Below are positions 1-4,134 of a stretch of DNA of 5,400 nt, piece by piece. The notes under the pieces were generated by a model. That model saw nothing but the letters and a program-made list of their open reading frames with translations, made no database searches and was not told the origin of the DNA. The first letter of the stretch is position 1. The number at the start of each line of letters is the position of its first letter. The position numbers and the translations under genes were made by a program. This stretch comes from Candidatus Methanophagales archaeon (GTDB lineage: Archaea > Halobacteriota > Syntropharchaeia > Alkanophagales > Methanospirareceae), in contig JAUXHM010000082.1 in NCBI GenBank assembly GCA_030621535.1, positions 1 to 5,400 of the forward strand, read 5' to 3'.

Positions 1-26
1 ATAAACAACCCCGATCTTTTTTATTG

Positions 27-34
27 TATATAAA
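27..34. promoter_or_regulatory. TATA-like element, orientation ambiguous
   Basis: The plus strand reads TATATAAA and the minus strand reads TTTATATA, which is close to the archaeal TATA (box A) consensus. Read on the minus strand it would start a transcript near position 4, serving a gene left of the window. Read on the plus strand it would start transcription around position 57, just before the hairpin-rich element at 73-218. No clear purine-rich BRE is seen on either side, so the direction is undecided. In AT-rich DNA such a match can also arise by chance. Confidence 0.35.
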
Positions 35-109
35 GTATAACTTCTACCCATAAATAAATTTAATTTAGGACGCAGATTTACACACAACTTTTTTACCTTC
101 GGTAAAAAC

Positions 110-148
110 CTTGACTAACAACCTTTCTTAAAAAGAAAGCTTGACTAA
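110..148. repeat. Direct repeat CTTGACTAA, two copies 30 bp apart
   Basis: The identical 9-mer CTTGACTAA occurs at 110-118 and 140-148. Each copy follows directly after a small hairpin: the first lies one base past the 90-108 stem-loop, and the second starts on the base after the 123-139 stem-loop. The unit is therefore hairpin plus 9-mer, given twice. It lies inside the larger structured element, and its role is unknown. Confidence 0.6.
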
Positions 149-179
149 AGAAACAGGTCTTTTTTTCTTTTAGCACAGG

Positions 180-203
180 TTTTCTTTTTGTGAAAAAGAA
201 AAA
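180..203 (-). terminator. Possible T-rich terminator after tRNA-Gln
   Basis: On the minus strand, downstream of the tRNA-Gln gene, the sequence reads TTTTTCTTTTT (203 to 193), followed by the other arm of a perfect 10-bp hairpin. Archaeal transcription usually ends at T-rich tracts without needing a hairpin, so this could end the minus-strand transcript. The plus strand has its own T-tract (T7-C-T4 at 160-171), so termination in both directions is possible. The call rests on base composition only. Confidence 0.3.
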
Positions 204-262
204 GTGTTGTGTAATCTGGTGGTTATAATTTTCGGGATGACTATGGTCAACAGCAACAGTAA

Positions 263-335
263 TAGCCCGGGACGGATTCGAACCGACGTCCCGAGGTCCA
301 GGGCCTCGGATGATTGACCTCTACACTACCGGGCT
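263..335 (-). tRNA. tRNA-Gln (anticodon CTG), unusual C33
   Basis: This is a 73-nt cloverleaf. The acceptor stem AGCCCGG pairs fully with CCGGGCT, the discriminator base is A, and no CCA is encoded, so CCA would be added enzymatically. The D arm is GTGT with loop AGAGGTCAA, the anticodon stem is CGAGG/CCTCG with loop CCCTGGA, the variable region has 4 nt, and the T loop is TTCGAAT. The anticodon is CTG (decodes CAG), hence glutamine; in most archaea it would be charged with Glu and amidated by GatDE. Two oddities are visible. Position 33 is C rather than the near-universal U, and the T stem (GTCGG/CCGTC) has a U50-U64 mismatch. There is no intron. It may be a functional variant or a decaying copy; the intact acceptor and anticodon stems favour function. 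Confidence 0.9.
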
Positions 336-363
336 ATGTCTTGGCACTAATACTAAGATAATT

Positions 364-374
364 GATTTTTTTAA
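364..374 (-). promoter_or_regulatory. Possible AT-rich box A for tRNA-Gln
   Basis: Read on the minus strand, the stretch is CTTAAAAAAAT, centred about 34 nt upstream of the mature tRNA 5' end. With the usual archaeal distance of roughly 25 nt, transcription would start a few bases before the tRNA. It departs from the TTTATATA consensus and lacks an obvious BRE. The tRNA could equally be processed from a transcript continuing out of trpA. Confidence 0.25.
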
Positions 375-398
375 GAGATAAACATGATGTACTTAAAA

Positions 399-425
399 CT
401 CTGTGGTCTCTGCGCTCTCGGCGGT
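399..425. repeat. Three tandem imperfect 9-bp units
   Basis: The plus strand reads CTCTGTGGT, then CTCTGCGCT, then CTCGGCGGT, back to back. The shared pattern is CTC-(T/G)-G-(T/C)-G-(G/C)-T. It lies in the 154-bp gap between tRNA-Gln and the end of trpA. It may be a remnant of a dispersed intergenic repeat; nothing shows a function. Confidence 0.45.
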
Positions 426-426
426 G

Positions 427-444
427 ATAAATCACTTGATTTAT
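427..444. other. Small palindrome downstream of trpA
   Basis: ATAAATCA and TGATTTAT form an 8-bp inverted repeat around CT; as RNA this gives a 7-bp stem with a 4-nt loop. It lies 46 bp past the trpA stop on the minus strand and directly adjoins the 9-bp tandem units. It could stabilise the 3' end of the trpA message or be an operator-like site. No long T-tract follows it, so it is not a classical terminator. Confidence 0.35.
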
Positions 445-489
445 GGATATGCCAATCGCAATATCGCAGAAAAAATCGGCAGTACAGTG

Positions 490-1296
490 TTAAACGATTT
501 TTGTCCCCGTTTTCAAACTCCTTGTGTATTCTTCTATCTCACGAAGCATGCTCGCTTTAGATTTAGATTTAGACTCCAGTCCCTTCTCTATCAGCCGTAT
601 GAACGCACTACCCACAATTGCTCCATCTGCGACTTCGCAAACCATTCTTACATGCTCGGGCTTTGAGATGCCAAATCCCACCGCCAGGGGTACGGATGTT
701 TTTACTTCTCGTATCCTTCGGATAAGCGGGTGTATAGCATCAGAAATCTGCTCCCGTGCGCCGGTCACGCCAAGCAGCGATACAACGTAAACAAATCCTG
801 ATGCAACGTCCAGAATCCGTGCCATCCTTTTCTCGGTCGTTGTAGGTGCGATAAGAAAAATCAAGTCCGTTTCATGCCTGTCGCATATCCTCAGCAGTGG
901 TTTTGACTCCTCCACGGGTAAATCCGGCACGACTAAACCTTTTATTCCCGCCGACTCGCAATCCGCTATAAAAACCTCCAAACCTCGTTGCAGCACCAAA
1001 TTGTAATAAGTAAGGCAGACTTTTTCCACTCCTTTTATCCCCGCTGCGACTTCAAAATACACGTCTGTATTCATTCCCGCTTCTAAACTGCGTTCACTCG
1101 CTCGCTGTATCGTAACGCCATCGGCAATGGGGTCAGAGAAAGGCAAACCCAGCTCCAGAATGTCCACTCCTCCTTTGACCATCGCACGAGCGATTTTCAG
1201 TGTATCGTCAGCAGTGGGATAACCAGCAGTTACAAACCCTATCAAAGCTCGCTCTTTTCGCTTTCTTAGCTCCTCAAATTTCTCTTCAAGGCGCAT
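490..1296 (-). CDS. trpA: Tryptophan synthase alpha chain
   Basis: This cytoplasmic TIM-barrel enzyme cleaves indole-3-glycerol phosphate to indole and glyceraldehyde 3-phosphate, and normally passes the indole to TrpB. The 268-residue length is normal. Signature stretches are GFVTAGYPT (20-28), ILELGLPFSDPIADG (46-60) with the catalytic pair Glu48 and Asp59, VPDLPVEE (123-130), YVVSLLGVTGA (170-180), and the phosphate-binding parts VGFGISKPEHV and GAIVGSAF. The ATG lies one base after the rpoK stop (TAACATG), so translation is probably coupled to rpoK; no strong Shine-Dalgarno is seen. A Ser-Lys repeat near residues 242-247 is encoded by a hexanucleotide repeat. No trpB or other trp gene is in the window, so trpA sits apart from any trp operon here. 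Identification is firm; the location is unusual. Confidence 0.97.
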   Translation of the reverse strand: MRLEEKFEELRKRKERALIGFVTAGYPTADDTLKIARAMVKGGVDILELGLPFSDPIADGVTIQRASERSLEAGMNTDVYFEVAAGIKGVEKVCLTYYNLVLQRGLEVFIADCESAGIKGLVVPDLPVEESKPLLRICDRHETDLIFLIAPTTTEKRMARILDVASGFVYVVSLLGVTGAREQISDAIHPLIRRIREVKTSVPLAVGFGISKPEHVRMVCEVADGAIVGSAFIRLIEKGLESKSKSKASMLREIEEYTRSLKTGTKIV

Positions 1297-1297
1297 G

Positions 1298-1489
1298 TTA
1301 TTTCTTTCTTTTCACGGTTATCGGGACATTTCCGCTCTCAAATTCTTCCATTGCTATCTCTATGGGGTCTATTTCCTCTGTTCTCATAAGCACAGGAGCA
1401 CCGGCGGCTATCTGTAGTGCTCGTGCACCTATGATGCGTGCTTTTTCGTATTTCGTGTATTTTTCTCTTTTTTCTGTCAATGAAACCAA
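1298..1489 (-). CDS. rpoK: DNA-directed RNA polymerase subunit K (RpoK/Rpb6)
   Basis: This is the archaeal counterpart of eukaryotic Rpb6 and bacterial omega, a small subunit that helps assemble and stabilise RNA polymerase. The hallmark [20 protein letters not shown] (11-30) and the following GAPVL are present, as is the acidic/hydrophobic C-terminal part with IPITVKR-like ending. The length (60-63 aa) is typical. No ATG is available in frame; the start must be TTG at 1489 or TTG at 1480. The latter is preceded at a better distance by AAAAGG/AGGT, a partial Shine-Dalgarno, and would give 60 residues. It lies 27 bp after tRNA-Pro and one base before trpA, in the conserved archaeal order rpoN-rpoK. 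Confidence 0.95.
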   Translation of the reverse strand: MVSLTEKREKYTKYEKARIIGARALQIAAGAPVLMRTEEIDPIEIAMEEFESGNVPITVKRKK

Positions 1490-1516
1490 CCTTTTATTCG
1501 TATATGCGTGATGATA

Positions 1517-1591
1517 TGGGGTTGCTGAGATTTGAACTCAGGTCTCGGCATCCCGAACGCCGAAGGATAGTCCAAGCTACCCTACAACCCC
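1517..1591 (-). tRNA. tRNA-Pro (anticodon CGG)
   Basis: This is a 75-nt cloverleaf with every arm intact. The acceptor is GGGGTTG with CAACCCC, the discriminator is A, and no CCA is encoded. The D arm is GGGT with an 11-nt loop containing GG; the anticodon stem is CGGCG/TGCCG with loop TTCGGGA (U33, anticodon CGG, G37); the variable region has 4 nt; the T arm is CTGAG-TTCAAAT-CTCAG. It decodes CCG. It lies 14 bp after the rpoN stop and 27 bp before rpoK, on the same strand, so it is probably cut out of the polycistronic transcript by RNase P and RNase Z. No intron is present. Confidence 0.96.
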
Positions 1592-1605
1592 CTTCTCGTA
1601 GTTGT

Positions 1606-1791
1606 TCATTCATACGGTGCTATCTCGTCTATCAGCTCAGCATGCGTTAGAAGCATTCTTCGGCAGCAATATCTCTTTATTCCTAACTTGTCCAGTACCT
1701 CTGCCCGCTCCTCGTGCTTTATTCGCTCCTTGTACTCCTCCCAGATATCCGATATTACTCTTCCGCATGTATAGCATCTAACTGGAATCAT
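1606..1791 (-). CDS. rpoN: DNA-directed RNA polymerase subunit N (RpoN/Rpb10)
   Basis: This small zinc-binding subunit is the archaeal equivalent of eukaryotic Rpb10 and belongs to the D-L-N-P assembly platform of RNA polymerase. It is not the bacterial sigma-54 that shares the name. Length is 61 residues, normal for the family. [12 protein letters not shown] (1-12) supplies Cys6 and Cys9, and [10 protein letters not shown] (41-50) supplies Cys42 and Cys43, completing the unusual zinc site. The ATG at 1791 is fixed by the conserved MIPVRC start. The 31-bp gap behind uS9 is almost only A and T with no Shine-Dalgarno, so initiation may be leaderless-like or dependent on coupling. Confidence 0.97.
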   Translation of the reverse strand: MIPVRCYTCGRVISDIWEEYKERIKHEERAEVLDKLGIKRYCCRRMLLTHAELIDEIAPYE

Positions 1792-1822
1792 TTTTTATTT
1801 TTTACTTTTTATTTTAGAAATT

Positions 1823-2272
1823 TTACCTGTAAGATTTTTGCCTGTGCGCTCTCGCACCTTTAGCACCAAACTTCTTCGGCTCCTTCTGTCTCGTATCGCT
1901 GACTAACAGGCTTCTATCATATTCTAAATAGGATTCACGTAGCTCCTCCTTCCCCGTCCAATCAACCAATCCACGAGCAATAGCGGTTCGAGCTGCTTCC
2001 GTCTGTCCCATGAACCCTCCACCTTTTATATTTACGTCCACCTCGATGCTCTCAATGTCAGCAGCGACATCGGGAATCTGAGATGCGATAATCAAAGGCT
2101 CTGATAATTTCGCTCTTATCACTTCGGGTTCTATGATTTCCAGCGGCTTCTTATTAATCCTCACCAGACGTTCTCCTTTGCTTTTGCCTTCTTGTATAGT
2201 TACGCGTGCAACTGCCTTCCTCCTCTTCCCTACCTGATTTACTATTTTTTTTACCTTCTTTTTGGTGCCCAT
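1823..2272 (-). CDS. rps9: 30S ribosomal protein uS9 (archaeal S9P)
   Basis: This small-subunit protein has a C-terminal basic tail that reaches the P-site tRNA. Visible signatures are GKRRKAVARV (15-24), the glycine-rich KGGGFMGQTEAARTAIARGL (83-102), and the tail ending RAHRQKSYR, in which the final Lys-Ser-Tyr-Arg is the family's conserved C-terminus. At 149 residues it is somewhat longer than usual because of a lysine-rich start (MGTKKKVKK). No other start codon lies between this and the conserved core. The start overlaps the uL13 end by 22 bp, and its Shine-Dalgarno is inside the uL13 coding region, so expression is probably coupled to uL13. Confidence 0.97.
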   Translation of the reverse strand: MGTKKKVKKIVNQVGKRRKAVARVTIQEGKSKGERLVRINKKPLEIIEPEVIRAKLSEPLIIASQIPDVAADIESIEVDVNIKGGGFMGQTEAARTAIARGLVDWTGKEELRESYLEYDRSLLVSDTRQKEPKKFGAKGARAHRQKSYR

Positions 2273-2688
2273 CCTAACTTTCCACTCACCTCCTCCAGGG
2301 TTATATACTTACCGAGCGATAACCTGCTTTCTGCATTTGCAGCTTCCACTTTCTTACTCGCTTTTCCTTCGTATTCGTCGGGTATACCCAGATAAACCTT
2401 CACACGAGAAAGAGCATCTCTTCCTCTTGCACGTTTATATGGGAGCATTCCACGTATTGTGCGTTTTACGATTCTATCAGGCATCGTAGGGAAGTAAGGT
2501 CCTTGCTCTTTCGACCCCCGGTTCTTCCTCGTTTTGTATTCCTCAAATAACCCCACTTTGGAACCGCTTATTACCACGCGCTCCGCGTTAACAATTGCAA
2601 TTTCCTTATCTTTTTCTTTTAGCAACTGTTTCGCAACTACACTCGCTAATCTTCCTAAAATGAGTCCTTCACCATTTATTATTTCCAT
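2251..2688 (-). CDS. rpl13: 50S ribosomal protein uL13 (archaeal L13P)
   Basis: This is a large-subunit protein of the early assembly core. The 145-residue length suits the archaeal family. Recognisable parts are GLILGRLASVVAKQLL (8-23), IAIVNAERVVISG (30-42), the YKTRKNRGS segment (51-59), and the signature RTIRGMLPYKRARGRDAL (76-92) followed by VKVYLGIPDE. The ATG start fits the family's hydrophobic N-terminus. It begins 38 bp after the eL18 stop and runs 22 bp into uS9. No clear Shine-Dalgarno precedes it; the leader is A-rich. eL18-uL13-uS9 is a standard archaeal operon order. Confidence 0.97.
   Translation of the reverse strand: MEIINGEGLILGRLASVVAKQLLKEKDKEIAIVNAERVVISGSKVGLFEEYKTRKNRGSKEQGPYFPTMPDRIVKRTIRGMLPYKRARGRDALSRVKVYLGIPDEYEGKASKKVEAANAESRLSLGKYITLEEVSGKLGWAPKRR
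2286..2293 (-). promoter_or_regulatory. Strong Shine-Dalgarno for uS9 inside uL13
   Basis: The minus strand reads GGAGGTGA, a full match to the archaeal anti-Shine-Dalgarno of 16S rRNA. It ends 13 nt before the uS9 ATG (a slightly long spacing) and is read in the uL13 frame as part of the codons for Glu-Glu-Val-Ser. It supports the overlapping uS9 start. It is the clearest ribosome binding site in the window. Confidence 0.7.
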
Positions 2689-2726
2689 TTTTTTTCTTGT
2701 TAAACCTTTTCTAAACGTTTGAGTAC

Positions 2727-3134
2727 TTACGTGATTATCTTCACACCAGTCCCTTTTGGATTGTCTTTTGCCAGATCCTCAATGCTTATGCACTTACTCT
2801 TTCCCTTTCTTCTCCCCTTTCCCTTGCTTTTTACCTTTCCTTCTACGGACTCAGTGATCTTCTCAAATGCCTTTTTACTGAATCCCAACGCTGCAACGGT
2901 AATCGGATTCTCAAGCGTACCCGCGCTCAGCACCTTCCCGGGCACCAATATCGTATCATTTGCACTGGAATATCGGTTTATTTTACTCAGATTTACCGCT
3001 GCATAATTCCTTCGCGGTTTCTCTAATCGCTTCGCTATATCCCTCCATATCGGTGCGCTGTTCTCCCTCGCAATCCCCTTTAAATCCTTTATTAGCCTAT
3101 TAATCTGCGGATTCGTCTTCCTTTTTGTTCGCAT
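2727..3134 (-). CDS. rpl18e: 50S ribosomal protein eL18 (L18e)
   Basis: This archaeal/eukaryotic large-subunit protein has no bacterial counterpart in this form and is related in fold to uL15. Seen are the N-terminal [14 protein letters not shown] (7-20), [13 protein letters not shown] (30-42), VNLSKINRY (47-55), [11 protein letters not shown] (62-72), and the C-terminal [19 protein letters not shown] (117-134). At 135 residues it is a little longer than usual, because of a lysine/glycine-rich insertion around residues 99-114. This is encoded by a polypurine run (2797-2825 on this strand). It is the first gene after the putative promoter at 3193-3200, so it is the likely head of the ribosomal/RNA polymerase operon. 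Confidence 0.96.
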   Translation of the reverse strand: MRTKRKTNPQINRLIKDLKGIARENSAPIWRDIAKRLEKPRRNYAAVNLSKINRYSSANDTILVPGKVLSAGTLENPITVAALGFSKKAFEKITESVEGKVKSKGKGRRKGKSKCISIEDLAKDNPKGTGVKIIT

Positions 3135-3192
3135 CTTTTTCGCTTTCGCCCCACGTTCTACCCTTCGCCTTTGAAAATCTTTAGGATACCTT

Positions 3193-3200
3193 TTTATAAA
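3193..3200 (-). promoter_or_regulatory. TATA box for the eL18 operon, overlapping the ftr stop
   Basis: TTTATAAA on the minus strand matches the archaeal box A. It is centred about 62 bp upstream of the eL18 ATG, which would put the transcription start near 3170 with a leader of roughly 35 nt. The bases just upstream (GCAACC) are only a moderate BRE. The box uses the last codon and the TAA stop of ftr (CCT-TTA-TAA). It is inferred from sequence only. Confidence 0.5.
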
Positions 3201-4099
3201 GGTTGCAGGATAAAATCATTCAAATAAATTTTATACCGTCCTAATTTCCCTCCATAATTCCCCGCTGATATTTTCACCAATCCTTTGACATCCCTTACGC
3301 TATCCATCGCGGCTTTCATCGCTTCTTTTACCGTGTCGAGCGAAACGCCATTTATGACGATTTCGGGAATGCACTGCACGCCTTCCGGAACCTTCGAGCC
3401 ACTTATCTTGTGCTTTAACGTGGGGCAAAAGGAATGATTGGTCGTGGGGCCTATCTCAGGATATTTCGTTTCTGGTTTAGAACCCGCAGAGCAGATATCA
3501 AAAGGAGTTATCGCACCTTCTATTTTGTTTATCGCATTGATTGCCTTTTCACCCGTTTCTAATGCTGCTTCCAAACTTTCGCAGAAGAACCATAAGTTCC
3601 CGCCCATTACTCCCTTCTTATAACCTAAATGACGTTCCACGAGAAACTCCCCCATCATTATCGGCACCACGACCACTTCCCTTCCAAACCTTTGCTCTAT
3701 TGTCTCGTATCCATCGCCGCAGTGCCCTATTCTGTCTATAGTATCAATAAAATTCCCACCGGGGATTTCAATCGCATTGAAGACCGAGGTCGTGGGCACG
3801 ACCAGTATCCCCTGCCTTATTCGTTTTGATATTTCATACTCCAGTTTTTCGACAGCATCTTCGTCTTTACTTTTAGCGTAATTCACCCATATCTGTGCTA
3901 TCGCGCCTTTTCTGCCGTCTGGCGTTTCGCGCTCGCTTAGCCACTTCTCTATCCCTCCTTCTGCCTCGCCAAAAACGGTGCAAGGCAATGCAGTGGCACT
4001 GTATGCCGCTCGCTCCAATCGCTTTTCATCTTTCGCGGTTATGCATATCCTTGCGAATAAACCCTCAAATGCCTCGCAGTATGTGTTCTCGATTTCCAT
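3194..4099 (-). CDS. ftr: Formylmethanofuran:tetrahydromethanopterin formyltransferase
   Basis: Ftr moves the formyl group between methanofuran and tetrahydromethanopterin: the second step of CO2 reduction to methane, run backwards in methane or alkane oxidation. It is a soluble cytoplasmic enzyme, known as a homo-oligomer. The 301-residue length matches the family. Visible blocks are IENTYCEAF (3-11), the [11 protein letters not shown] stretch (44-54), [11 protein letters not shown] (55-65), VPTTSVFNA (101-109), [11 protein letters not shown] (145-155), GGNLWFF (166-172), [18 protein letters not shown] (197-214), FCPTLK (224-229), EIVINGV (246-252), and the C-terminal [16 protein letters not shown] (276-291). 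It lies 35 bp behind the aldolase with no TATA box in the gap, so both are probably cotranscribed. The ATG lacks a Shine-Dalgarno but fits the family N-terminus. It is the main metabolic marker of the window. Confidence 0.97.
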   Translation of the reverse strand: MEIENTYCEAFEGLFARICITAKDEKRLERAAYSATALPCTVFGEAEGGIEKWLSERETPDGRKGAIAQIWVNYAKSKDEDAVEKLEYEISKRIRQGILVVPTTSVFNAIEIPGGNFIDTIDRIGHCGDGYETIEQRFGREVVVVPIMMGEFLVERHLGYKKGVMGGNLWFFCESLEAALETGEKAINAINKIEGAITPFDICSAGSKPETKYPEIGPTTNHSFCPTLKHKISGSKVPEGVQCIPEIVINGVSLDTVKEAMKAAMDSVRDVKGLVKISAGNYGGKLGRYKIYLNDFILQPL

Positions 4100-4134
4100 T
4101 TCGGTGTTTTTGTCTATGCTATGCTAAACTAAAA

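Larger units (their letters stand above)
73..218. other. Multi-hairpin structured element, unknown function
   Basis: No protein gene is seen in 1-262, and most of it is this structure. The outer arms are CAGATT (73-78) plus ACACAAC (82-88), with a 3-nt TAC bulge, and the uninterrupted GTTGTGTAATCTG (206-218): 13 pairs closing 146 nt. Inside are four local hairpins: 90-97 with 101-108 (8 bp, TTC loop), 123-129 with 133-139 (7 bp, AAA loop), 145-153 with 164-173 (9 bp, one bulge), and 180-189 with 193-202 (10 bp perfect, GTG loop). The stems are mostly oligo-pyrimidine against oligo-purine, so alternative pairings exist, for example AAAACC at 105-110 with GGTTTT at 178-183. It may be a non-coding RNA, a small palindromic (MITE-like) element, or intergenic T/A-rich terminator DNA. 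No known RNA family is recognised. Confidence 0.5.

Noticed and set aside
90..202. CRISPR array suggested by repeats about 30 bp apart
   Set aside because: Only one 9-bp sequence is repeated, just twice, and the stems between differ. There is no repeat-spacer pattern and no cas gene.
73..218. Insertion sequence or transposase remnant
   Set aside because: No protein-coding remnant is visible and I could not find a flanking target duplication. The MITE idea is kept only as an alternative explanation.
469..477. Terminator at the T6 run just after trpA (minus strand)
   Set aside because: The run is short and without supporting structure. Archaeal T-tract termination here is possible, but the evidence is too thin to annotate.
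403..666. Plus-strand 87-codon open frame
   Set aside because: It is mostly antisense to the end of trpA, has no family resemblance, and spans the tandem repeat/hairpin region. The trpA frame explains the sequence.
1792..1822. Internal promoter in the A/T-only uS9-rpoN gap
   Set aside because: The composition is AT-rich but no TTTATATA-like box stands out, and the spacing to rpoN is too short for a typical box A plus leader.
2192..3006. Several plus-strand open frames opposite uS9, uL13 and eL18
   Set aside because: They are antisense shadows of well-recognised ribosomal protein genes, rich in Leu, Phe, Ser and Pro as expected from the complement of Lys/Glu/Arg-rich genes.
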